A DNA stretch of 8,902 nt from Candidatus Nanohalarchaeota archaeon (GTDB lineage: Archaea; EX4484-52; B79-G9). The stretch is taken from positions 1 to 8,902 of the forward strand of contig JAFCBV010000015.1 in NCBI GenBank assembly GCA_017610545.1. The letters run 5' to 3'. The position numbers were made by a program, and so were the translations under genes. Below, in pieces: positions 1-7,337 of this stretch. Below the pieces are notes generated by a model. It was not told the origin of the DNA and ran no database searches. It was given only the letters and a program-made list of their open reading frames with translations. Position 1 is the stretch's first letter. Every line of letters starts with the position of its first letter.

Positions 1-2502
1 CAGTTTAAGGACGCGCCCGTTCTCATAAAAAAAGCAGAACTGGAAAAAGAAATTCAGACATTAGATGAAATCAGGTCTGAGAAGGAAATTGCTCTTTCAA
101 ACATGCAGGCAAAAGCTTCAGGAAAATACGCTGTTGGCGCAAGCACTCTGGCAGCCATTGAAAGCGAGATTTTTTCCCTTGAGCAGAAGCAGCAAAAACT
201 GGAAAAAGATATGCCGAAAATACTCGAAGTTCACAGTGAAAAAATCCAAAAAACACACAACACGGCAAAGCAGGAAATAGCTGTTGTTGCCGGCAAAAAA
301 AATGGCGGCACAATAACGTTCTCAAAAGAGTTTAAAGAAATATTCAACGGCATCGCCATGTCTGCTTCAGTGCAATCAATTACTGAAATAGAAAAACTGC
401 CTTATGTTGAGAAAGTTCATCTTGATCGGGAAGTGCATGCAACACTTGATGTCAGCGTACCGCTCATAAATGCAACAAGCCTTTGGAACCTGCTGGATGA
501 ATCGGGAAGAAACATAACCGGCCAAAACATAACGATAGCAATAATTGATACAGGTATTGACTACACCCACCCGGACCTTGGAAATTGTACTGGCATGGGC
601 GTTAGCCCCCTGCCAAGAGAGCCTGTGCTGGACAATGCCACAGAATCCCCGCACCCGTACAGCAATAACTATGACAACACATGGATTATAACGCAAAGCG
701 GCTTCTCGCACATTTCTGTTCACTTTGTCAACATATCAACAGAAAATAATTATGACTCTGTTTTTGTCCTGAACGCAGCCGATGATATTGTGGCTTCCTA
801 CAGCGGCACGTTCGTTGATTTCTGGACGCCTGCAATTGAAGGGAACCTGATTAAGATAAGGCTCATGAGTGATTATTCTGTTACAAACTATGGATTCTAC
901 ATTGACAAAGTCGCAAACGGAACTTATGCCTCTAACATTTCGTGTGATAAAGTTATTGGCGGATATGACTTTGTCAATGATGATGCTGATCCAATGGATG
1001 ACCACGGCCATGGAACGCATGTGGCAGCAACCGCAGCAGGAAACGGAAGCCTGAAAGGTGTTGCCCCGGACGCAAAAATTTTAGCATACAAAGTTCTGAA
1101 TGCGTATGGCAGTGGCAGTATGTCTGACATCATAGCAGGAATTGAACGGGCCGTAAATGACTCCGCAGATATAATTTCACTAAGCCTTGGAGGTTCCGGA
1201 AACCCCGATGACCCGGCTTCTGTCGCAGTAGACAATGCAGTTGATGCCGGGGTCGTGGTGGTAGTGGCTGCAGGAAACAGCGGTCCATACGCTCAAACCA
1301 TAATGTCTCCCGGCACTGCAAGAAATGCAATAACTGTCGGGGCAACAGATGACTCAGATATCATTGCAGGCTTCAGCTCAAGAGGGCCTGTTGTCTGGGG
1401 AAACAGTTCAATAATAAAGCCTGACGTGGTCGCCCCCGGAGTAGAGATATGCGCAGCGCAATACGGCTCTGCATGGAGCGACAGCCTATGCATTGACAAC
1501 GAACACGTGAGCATATCCGGAACAAGCATGGCAACACCTCATGTTGCAGGGCTCTCGGCACTTATACTACAGGCGTACCCTGAATGGAGCCCTGCTGATG
1601 TGAAATCCGCCATAATGGGCAGCGCCATAGATCTCGGTTATGATATGGTAACACAGGGTGCAGGAAGAGTTGACGCCCTTGGCTTCTATAACGTTTCAAT
1701 ACAGTCATATCCTCAAACCATAAGTATCAATTTTGCAGAGGGTGCATATGCAGTATCCTCAGAAATCCTGCGAATAAAAAACCTAAGAAATTATACTATT
1801 GAAATCAACCTTACAGCCGGTCTTGCAAATAATACCGCCGGCAACGAGTTCAATATCTCTTCGCTCAACACATCTTTTGCCACAATTCCGGCAAATTCAG
1901 AAATAACCGTCAATTTCACTGTAAACCTTACGGTCAACAAAGGAACTTTGTTTGGAAAAATAACAATACTTACTGAGGGAAAAAATTATACGGTTCCCTA
2001 TCAGGCTATGCAGCTTGTTAGAATCAACATATCTACTACATCTGACGCAAAATACCCTGATTTTTACATACACGACGATGATTTTTCAGAACGCCTTGAA
2101 GCATATTATGGAATCGAGTATACTGGAAACAATTATTCTTTCATAGTTGACTCAAATAAAAACTACACATTCTATGCAGTGAGCAGCTTTGATGAACCGT
2201 CTCTGGAATACATCATAATCAATAGGACCTATGTTTCAGGAGCTGGTGCAAGCATAGTTCTCAACATATCTGATGCAAGGCCATTTAATGTCGTTGCAGA
2301 ATCTTTTGATGGACGGCCGTTGAAGTTGTACGAATGGCAGAAGGGTTTCCTCAGCTATAACAGCAACGGTGACATATTCGGCGTAAATTATTTTGGCGGC
2401 TACGCGTATGGCAATAGAACCGTATATCTTTCGAACAAGCCCGAAGGCAGTGTCGACACAGACATTGTCCTCAAATATTATGGAATTCCTGTGAGACAGT
2501 GA
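1..2502 (+). CDS. Secreted subtilisin-like serine protease (S8), 5'-truncated by window edge
   Basis: Extracellular endopeptidase of the subtilase family. The frame is open from base 1, so the ATG at 103 is internal and the true start and signal peptide lie upstream; 833 residues are visible. Order of parts: a Lys/Glu-rich helical stretch (bases 1-330); the second half of an I9-type inhibitory propeptide (about 331-453, with FNGIAM and a YVEKVHLDREV end); then the catalytic domain. The triad is Asp in DTGIDYTHPDL (547-549), His in HGHGTHVA (1009-1011) and Ser in SGTSMATPHVAG (1525-1527); the oxyanion Asn is in AAGNSGP (1276-1278). All are intact, so an active enzyme is expected. A CUB-like beta domain (about 649-912) is inserted between Asp and His. 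Cysteines at 1450 and 1489 could form a disulfide. After about 1680 come two beta-rich, sequon-rich domains, with no C-terminal membrane helix. The stop overlaps the next gene by four bases, indicating an operon. Confidence 0.95.
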   Translation, partial: QFKDAPVLIKKAELEKEIQTLDEIRSEKEIALSNMQAKASGKYAVGASTLAAIESEIFSLEQKQQKLEKDMPKILEVHSEKIQKTHNTAKQEIAVVAGKKNGGTITFSKEFKEIFNGIAMSASVQSITEIEKLPYVEKVHLDREVHATLDVSVPLINATSLWNLLDESGRNITGQNITIAIIDTGIDYTHPDLGNCTGMGVSPLPREPVLDNATESPHPYSNNYDNTWIITQSGFSHISVHFVNISTENNYDSVFVLNAADDIVASYSGTFVDFWTPAIEGNLIKIRLMSDYSVTNYGFYIDKVANGTYASNISCDKVIGGYDFVNDDADPMDDHGHGTHVAATAAGNGSLKGVAPDAKILAYKVLNAYGSGSMSDIIAGIERAVNDSADIISLSLGGSGNPDDPASVAVDNAVDAGVVVVVAAGNSGPYAQTIMSPGTARNAITVGATDDSDIIAGFSSRGPVVWGNSSIIKPDVVAPGVEICAAQYGSAWSDSLCIDNEHVSISGTSMATPHVAGLSALILQAYPEWSPADVKSAIMGSAIDLGYDMVTQGAGRVDALGFYNVSIQSYPQTISINFAEGAYAVSSEILRIKNLRNYTIEINLTAGLANNTAGNEFNISSLNTSFATIPANSEITVNFTVNLTVNKGTLFGKITILTEGKNYTVPYQAMQLVRINISTTSDAKYPDFYIHDDDFSERLEAYYGIEYTGNNYSFIVDSNKNYTFYAVSSFDEPSLEYIIINRTYVSGAGASIVLNISDARPFNVVAESFDGRPLKLYEWQKGFLSYNSNGDIFGVNYFGGYAYGNRTVYLSNKPEGSVDTDIVLKYYGIPVRQ

Positions 2503-5500
2503 AAAAAAAGATTTTTGTTTACCTGGTGTTATGTGCAGTAGTCATGATAAGCGGCTGCGCGAACGATGGCGATGAAGACTATGCTCTTGCAGAAGAGCAG
2601 TATGCAATGGGCTGGATTCTGCACAACATAAATGATTCCACGTCAACCGAACTAAATTACAGCATCAGCGATGTTGCAATATACAATTATTCTTTCAATT
2701 ATCCTGCAGGCAATTCGTATGAGTTTTACAATATATTGTTCTGGATTGCACCCGTCCATATCAATGCGTCAGATACGGTAATTGAACCCCTCAACGAATT
2801 TTTCGTACCCTTAAACCGGACATACTATGTAATGGGCATAAACCCTGCCAGCGAAAACTACGCAACAAATTGGTCGTTTGCAAATCAGATGATGATAAAC
2901 TATTACCCTGGCACATATCAGGCATTTGAGGAATATGATTTTTCGTCTGAGGTTTATAACGCTGTTAGGCCCGTTGCAGGAGATACGAGATCTGTATATT
3001 TTGGCACAGCCCCTTTCCTGCCAGCGCCAATTCAGGTAACTAGCGAGAACATAACATTTACAGACCGATTGATTAAGGGATACCAAAACACATCTTATCT
3101 TGTAAGGTGGGTTGGCGGATTTGCAGACGCCCTTATTCCAAAATATGAAATCTACTTAAATGGCACACTCAATCACTCAGGAAACTTCAGCAGTTCATGG
3201 GGCTATTACAATTCTGTGACAAACTATTCATTAACTGCAAACGGAACATACCTTGTGAATATTACAATCCCGACAGGATATCCGGTATGGAACATAACTC
3301 AACTATTAGTTACAATAAAGACGCCGTCAGAGGATGTTGCGCCGCCTATGCTTATGCATATCGAAGCAGGGCCTTACTTTGAGCATAATGAAAGCTATTT
3401 CGTTGAGTTCAATATAACAGACAACACAAGCGTTGGCAATGTCAGCGCATACTACAGGGAATCAGAAGATTGGGTTGAGCTTTCCCTGACCAATGTGTCT
3501 GAAACATATAACACAAGCATAAATGTAACAAACAGCAGCACAAGTAAAATAGATCTTAGAATAGTGGCGAACGACACATATGGAAACCAGGCAGAATATG
3601 TTATCATGCCTGTTGCACTTACTAAAATAGATTCGGTGATTGCACTAACCCCTGTTTCTGTTATCGAGGGCGGCGAAGTTACGGCATCAGGAAACATAAC
3701 AGACAGCTACGGTACAGGCATAAACCGGCTAAAGATTTACTTTTTCGTTGACAGCAATTACACAAATATGTCAAAAACAGATTCTTTAGGCGTGTATTCC
3801 ACACAATTTAATGTATCCTGCGGAACATCCGATATTAACTTCTCTGTGGTTTTCAACGGGAGCGGGATATATGGCGCTAAAGAACAGCAATTCCAAATAG
3901 AGCGAGTTATTCTTAACTTTTCCGTAAACAACACGTCATCCATACACCAAAGCATTCCTCTCAATTTCACTGCTGCCGGTGCAACAATAACTATAAACAG
4001 AAGCGGCTCCAACTGGAGTTACTCTGCTTTGATGGCATCTGACAAATTTGCATTCACCCCGAGAAACTACGGAAATTATACAATAACAATGAACAGCACG
4101 TGCACAAATACAACAAAAGACGTATTTGTGAACACAACAGAAGTTCCCAACATCTCATCTCTGGAAATATCACTTCCATATCCCTTGGAAAACACGACAT
4201 TTACAGCAACTACAATTATGGAGAGCCAGATCGGATATTCTCTTGGCGTAAATATAATTAATTCAAGCAATGGTTCAGAGACCCTTAATATCAGCTGGAC
4301 AGGGCACTCAAGTCTGGACACAACAACAAACGAGCCATATAATGGTTCATCCAATACGTGGGTCTCGTCTATAAACACCCCTGCAGGAAAATACAACATA
4401 AATGCATCGCTGACAAACGACCTGGGGCAAACCGCAAACAAGAGCACTCCGATTTATGTGTTCCCGGCAGTCAACGCAACATTTAACATCACAAATCACA
4501 CAGGACACGCCACGGGCAGGACCGTTTCTATCAGCGTTGACTTTCAAGGGCAACATACGTGGATGTATGAAATAAATGGGGTCTCTACAATAACAATTCT
4601 AAACAACTCTTATTTTTATCCGGAGTTAGACCTGCCTATGCAGGTGCATGTAAAAAAAGAAATATCCTCAGATGAAAATGCCTCTGTAACATTCTTAAAT
4701 TCAACAATAGGCACAACAATGGACATTATTTCTAAGTACTATGAAAACAGAAGAGATTTTTCGGATCGGATAATCTATGGTGTTTATGCATCTCGTTCTT
4801 CCTGGAACTACAACGCATCGCGCCTGTATTTGCGCCTAAGCACAGACTCAATGAGAATCTCCGGCAGCGCCACCATTTACGCCTGCGAAAGCTGGAATTT
4901 TGATAGTGCAAGTTGCACTTCCGGATGGGCGAATGTAGATATTGTTTATAAAAATGTTCAGGGAAATCTGGTTGAAATTGAAGGATTATCAAATCAAACA
5001 GAAGCTTTTGCACTCGGAGAGCCGTCCTATTGTGGGGATGGCCATTGCTCTGCATTTGAAAGCTGTTCTTCCTGTTCGGCAGACTGTGGCTCATGCAGTA
5101 CATCACCGTCATCTGACCCGCCAGCGGCTCCGTCCGGTGGGAGCGACACGCCATTAAAATCAATAACAACCACACCTAATGAAATAATCACAAAAATAAG
5201 CGTCACTCTGAAAACAGAAATCCTTGGACCCTCACTATATGTTTCAAAACTCGCGTCACGTTCTGTTGGCGCAACATCAAATATTGTTTACTATTATTTT
5301 GAAATTTCAACTGTAAACATAACAGATTCAAACATTGAAAACACAACAATCGAATTTACGGTAAATAATTCCTGGATTGCGGGCAACAATATTGACCCGG
5401 ACAGCATAACCCTTAACAGATATACAACGAAGTGGAATGCCCTGCCAACGTCCAGAAAATCGAATGATGGCACGTATGCGTATTATTCTGCAGAAACGCC

Positions 5501-5858
5501 CGGATTCTCCCTTTTTGCTATAACAGGAATGGAAGCTGAAACACACCAATCAACATCAACAACACAACCAAACCAAACCGCTGAATGCCCTATATGCAAG
5601 AACTGTGGCGAATGGTCTGAATGCATAGAGACTCAAAAGACAAGGCTATGTTATAAATGCAGTGCAGAAACCGAGTACATATGCCGGAGTTATATAGATA
5701 CAGAAAACTGTGACGTGGAACAAGAAATCATTCCGGAAAAAAAATCATCTCTATGGAAATATGTTTTGTTGGTGCTGGTTGTAATTGTAATCGCAGTTAT
5801 AGCATTGAGTGTGGTGCCTGATAAGTATGCACAACCAATAAAAACAACACAAAGATAA
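2499..5858 (+). CDS. Large surface protein with Ig-like regions, Cys-rich modules and PGF-pre-PGF-like domain
   Basis: Predicted 1119-residue envelope protein of unknown exact role. It starts at GTG 2499, overlapping the protease stop (GTGA); this start is chosen because it gives a typical signal peptide (MKKKIF, hydrophobic core) ending in a lipobox-like ISGC with Cys20. Residues about 25-820 are beta-rich, with Ig-like stretches and dozens of N-X-S/T sequons. Residues about 780-840 contain a CESWN...C...W module. Six cysteines follow at 845-866 (CGDGHC...CSSCSADCGSC), then a Ser/Pro/Gly linker. About 905-1009 resembles the PGF-pre-PGF domain (NNSWIAGNNID, TPGFSLFAITG). Eight cysteines at 1030-1071 form a CGEWSEC...RLC module reminiscent of thrombospondin type 1 repeats. 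A membrane helix spans about 1088-1107, with a short basic tail. Coupling to the protease suggests a joint surface role; being its anchor, substrate or matrix partner is inference. An S-layer or adhesin role is also possible. Confidence 0.9.
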   Translation: MKKKIFVYLVLCAVVMISGCANDGDEDYALAEEQYAMGWILHNINDSTSTELNYSISDVAIYNYSFNYPAGNSYEFYNILFWIAPVHINASDTVIEPLNEFFVPLNRTYYVMGINPASENYATNWSFANQMMINYYPGTYQAFEEYDFSSEVYNAVRPVAGDTRSVYFGTAPFLPAPIQVTSENITFTDRLIKGYQNTSYLVRWVGGFADALIPKYEIYLNGTLNHSGNFSSSWGYYNSVTNYSLTANGTYLVNITIPTGYPVWNITQLLVTIKTPSEDVAPPMLMHIEAGPYFEHNESYFVEFNITDNTSVGNVSAYYRESEDWVELSLTNVSETYNTSINVTNSSTSKIDLRIVANDTYGNQAEYVIMPVALTKIDSVIALTPVSVIEGGEVTASGNITDSYGTGINRLKIYFFVDSNYTNMSKTDSLGVYSTQFNVSCGTSDINFSVVFNGSGIYGAKEQQFQIERVILNFSVNNTSSIHQSIPLNFTAAGATITINRSGSNWSYSALMASDKFAFTPRNYGNYTITMNSTCTNTTKDVFVNTTEVPNISSLEISLPYPLENTTFTATTIMESQIGYSLGVNIINSSNGSETLNISWTGHSSLDTTTNEPYNGSSNTWVSSINTPAGKYNINASLTNDLGQTANKSTPIYVFPAVNATFNITNHTGHATGRTVSISVDFQGQHTWMYEINGVSTITILNNSYFYPELDLPMQVHVKKEISSDENASVTFLNSTIGTTMDIISKYYENRRDFSDRIIYGVYASRSSWNYNASRLYLRLSTDSMRISGSATIYACESWNFDSASCTSGWANVDIVYKNVQGNLVEIEGLSNQTEAFALGEPSYCGDGHCSAFESCSSCSADCGSCSTSPSSDPPAAPSGGSDTPLKSITTTPNEIITKISVTLKTEILGPSLYVSKLASRSVGATSNIVYYYFEISTVNITDSNIENTTIEFTVNNSWIAGNNIDPDSITLNRYTTKWNALPTSRKSNDGTYAYYSAETPGFSLFAITGMEAETHQSTSTTQPNQTAECPICKNCGEWSECIETQKTRLCYKCSAETEYICRSYIDTENCDVEQEIIPEKKSSLWKYVLLVLVVIVIAVIALSVVPDKYAQPIKTTQR

Positions 5859-5859
5859 A

Positions 5860-6429
5860 TTAACCTTCAATAATTTCTGCCATATCCCTTGCAGCAGCAT
5901 CAAGATGGTTGTCGTAGTTATATATTATTTTGACAGTTGCGCCCGTCAATATGCTGCATGCAGTTGCGTTCGCGCGATTTATCTCGTGGTGAAGTGCTAT
6001 ATCTTCCTCGTCTTCATCATCGCGCACTCTTGAGTCATCTCGCCCGCGCCTGCTTGCAATTTCTGCTGCAGAAGACTCTACAATAAGAATTATGTCCGGT
6101 TTTATGGCATGAAGAACCCATTCCGGAAGCCCCGGAAGATAACCTGAAGACGTCTTTATGGTGCAGTGTGTATCAACCACGATTGTCTCGCTCTTCGCCA
6201 TTGATGCAATTTTTTCTCCGGCAAGTTTCTGGATTTCTCTCTGCTTTTGTCGTGGCAGCATTCTAAGCTCATCGCGGTGCTTAACAAGTTTTTTCTTTTT
6301 TGCCATATCAAACATAACGGTACCAAAGGTTACAACAGAAAACTTCTCATTTGTGCGCTCTTTTGCTGCACCGAGCACAGTTGTCTTGCCGCTTCCCGGA
6401 ATTCCTGTTGCAATTATTACTTTACCCAT
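5860..6429 (-). CDS. adkA: Archaeal adenylate kinase AdkA
   Basis: Cytoplasmic nucleotide kinase catalysing ATP + AMP = 2 ADP. The 189 residues match the length of the archaeal AdkA family (about 190; Methanococcus type), which is distinct from bacterial Adk. Visible landmarks: P-loop GIPGSGKT at residues 9-16; FGTVMF at 35-40 in the nucleoside monophosphate region; VDTHCTIKT at 85-93 followed by GYLPGLP (96-102); an Arg-rich lid segment from R127 (RRGRDD); and LTGATVKII at 161-169, which recalls the Methanococcus enzymes. The lid has an acidic run (DDEDEED, 137-143) that may be a local variation. The ATG at 6429 is supported by a GTGAT Shine-Dalgarno-like motif five bases upstream and by the first residues leading directly into the P-loop strand. 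The gene is convergent with the surface-protein gene, with one base between stops, and divergent from priS. Confidence 0.95.
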   Translation of the reverse strand: MGKVIIATGIPGSGKTTVLGAAKERTNEKFSVVTFGTVMFDMAKKKKLVKHRDELRMLPRQKQREIQKLAGEKIASMAKSETIVVDTHCTIKTSSGYLPGLPEWVLHAIKPDIILIVESSAAEIASRRGRDDSRVRDDEDEEDIALHHEINRANATACSILTGATVKIIYNYDNHLDAAARDMAEIIEG

Positions 6430-6434
6430 ATAGT

Positions 6435-6439
6435 ATCAC
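6435..6439 (-). promoter_or_regulatory. Ribosome binding site of adkA
   Basis: On the minus strand this reads GTGAT, five bases before the adkA ATG. It matches the 3' part of the archaeal Shine-Dalgarno consensus GGAGGTGAT, which pairs with the 16S rRNA 3' end. It fixes the 6429 start and implies that the adkA message has a short leader, unlike priS and gdhA. Confidence 0.55.
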
Positions 6440-6458
6440 AGCCATGTTTTGTATTAGA

Positions 6459-6469
6459 GAAATATAAAG
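6459..6469. promoter_or_regulatory. Shared TATA-like element for divergent adkA and priS
   Basis: The only clear TATA-like tract in the 63-base divergent gap reads AAATATAAAG on plus and CTTTATATTT on minus. On plus its centre is about 29 bases before the priS ATG, as expected for a leaderless transcript. On minus it is preceded by AAAAA, a plausible TFB recognition element, and lies about 35 bases before the adkA ATG, leaving a leader of roughly ten bases that contains the GTGAT motif. TBP binds a near-symmetrical site, so one box could serve both directions. The minus direction looks stronger. No start site has been mapped. Confidence 0.5.
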
Positions 6470-6492
6470 TTTTTTACACCATATACTGCTTT

Positions 6493-7278
6493 ATGCAATC
6501 TGTTGACATACTGCCAAAAATAGCGTGCTCTGCCACCGTAAAGGAACGACGAAAATATTATCAACACGCATTCCCGCACAAGCTGGTAAAGGAGTGGTTC
6601 GTTTCGCGAGGCATAAGGCATCCTGTATTTGCAATTGACATCGGAAGCAAATCAGGCATTTATGATCCAAGACATTCGAATCTATTGAATCGGATAATAT
6701 ACCTTTCAGACTACAAGACATGGAACCAGCTAAGAAACAGCCTTGCTTACTATGCTCCGGAAGAGGTTTACTATTCAAGAAACATGTTCTTTGATCGCGA
6801 GGAATGCAACACATGCAATAGAGCGCGTAATTGTTTTTCATGCAATAACTTTCAGGGACAGGAACTTGTCTTTGACATTGATGTGGATAATGTTGGTGGC
6901 AGTGACCTTGAATGTAGTTGTGGTGGTGAAAGCAGCCACAATTCGTATTGTAGTCTCTTTCGGGCAGCATGCGTTTCTACTGCAAAGCTTCCGGAATTTC
7001 TAAAAGCCAGATTTGCATTCAAAAAGATACAAATCGTGTACTCCGGACGTGGCTTTCAGGTACATGTGTTTGACCGAAAAGCGTGCTTCTACAGCACACT
7101 CACAAGAAAGGCAATCGCAAAAATCGTACACGTTGCAGGATTCCCGGTTGACGTAGCCGTTACATCAGGATCCAGTGAGCTTGCGCGAGTCCCGTACACA
7201 CTTCACGGGCTTGTAAACAAGGTGTCTGCAATAGTTACTTCTGAGGAAATTGAAAAAGCAGGCTATGAGCCAAATTAA
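6493..7278 (+). CDS. priS: DNA primase catalytic (small) subunit PriS, compact form
   Basis: Archaeo-eukaryotic primase subunit that synthesises replication primers, normally with PriL (not in this window). The ATG at 6493 gives 261 residues and starts just before the typical N-terminal helix (ATVKERRKYY). The longer frame from 6247 is rejected because it is antisense to adkA and has no primase features. Landmarks: YYSR (93-96); metal-binding DxD at D128/D130 in VFDIDVD; SGRGFQVHV (184-192); the third catalytic Asp at D220 in VDVAVT; and RVPYTLHG ending at 239. A candidate zinc knuckle is C143-x5-H149-x3-C153-x6-C160. Oddities: family members are usually about 330-380 residues, so the region beyond the LHG motif is nearly absent; four cysteines (105, 108, 114, 117) sit just before DxD; and Gln replaces the His usual after the SG-R-G loop. 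The upstream TATA-like element suggests a leaderless message. It may instead be a lineage-specific minimal PriS. Confidence 0.88.
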   Translation: MQSVDILPKIACSATVKERRKYYQHAFPHKLVKEWFVSRGIRHPVFAIDIGSKSGIYDPRHSNLLNRIIYLSDYKTWNQLRNSLAYYAPEEVYYSRNMFFDREECNTCNRARNCFSCNNFQGQELVFDIDVDNVGGSDLECSCGGESSHNSYCSLFRAACVSTAKLPEFLKARFAFKKIQIVYSGRGFQVHVFDRKACFYSTLTRKAIAKIVHVAGFPVDVAVTSGSSELARVPYTLHGLVNKVSAIVTSEEIEKAGYEPN

Positions 7279-7301
7279 CAGAGCCACGCGCATTTTAGTG
7301 C

Positions 7302-7314
7302 AAAGCAATATATT
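7302..7314 (+). promoter_or_regulatory. Probable gdhA promoter (BRE/TATA)
   Basis: AAAG followed by CAATATATT lies in the 59-base gap between priS and gdhA. The TATA centre is about 27 bases before the gdhA ATG, and there is no good Shine-Dalgarno match in between, consistent with a leaderless gdhA transcript separate from priS. The assignment rests on spacing and base composition only. Confidence 0.5.
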
Positions 7315-7337
7315 CTTGTTGTGTCAAATACAGGTTT

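Noticed and set aside
103..105. ATG as start of the protease gene
   Set aside because: The same frame is open back to base 1 with helical protein-like sequence, and no signal peptide follows this ATG, so it is internal.
2499..2560. Frameshift splitting one giant protease into two genes
   Set aside because: The second frame begins with a clear signal peptide and a clean GTGA overlap, so two separate proteins are the better reading.
5754..5858. PGF-CTERM sorting tail
   Set aside because: There is a hydrophobic helix and a basic end, but no PGF motif before it; the only PGF tripeptide lies inside the upstream domain.
6247..6492. N-terminal extension of the primase
   Set aside because: It lies wholly antisense to adkA or in the promoter gap, and its translation has no primase features; the ATG at 6493 fits the family start.
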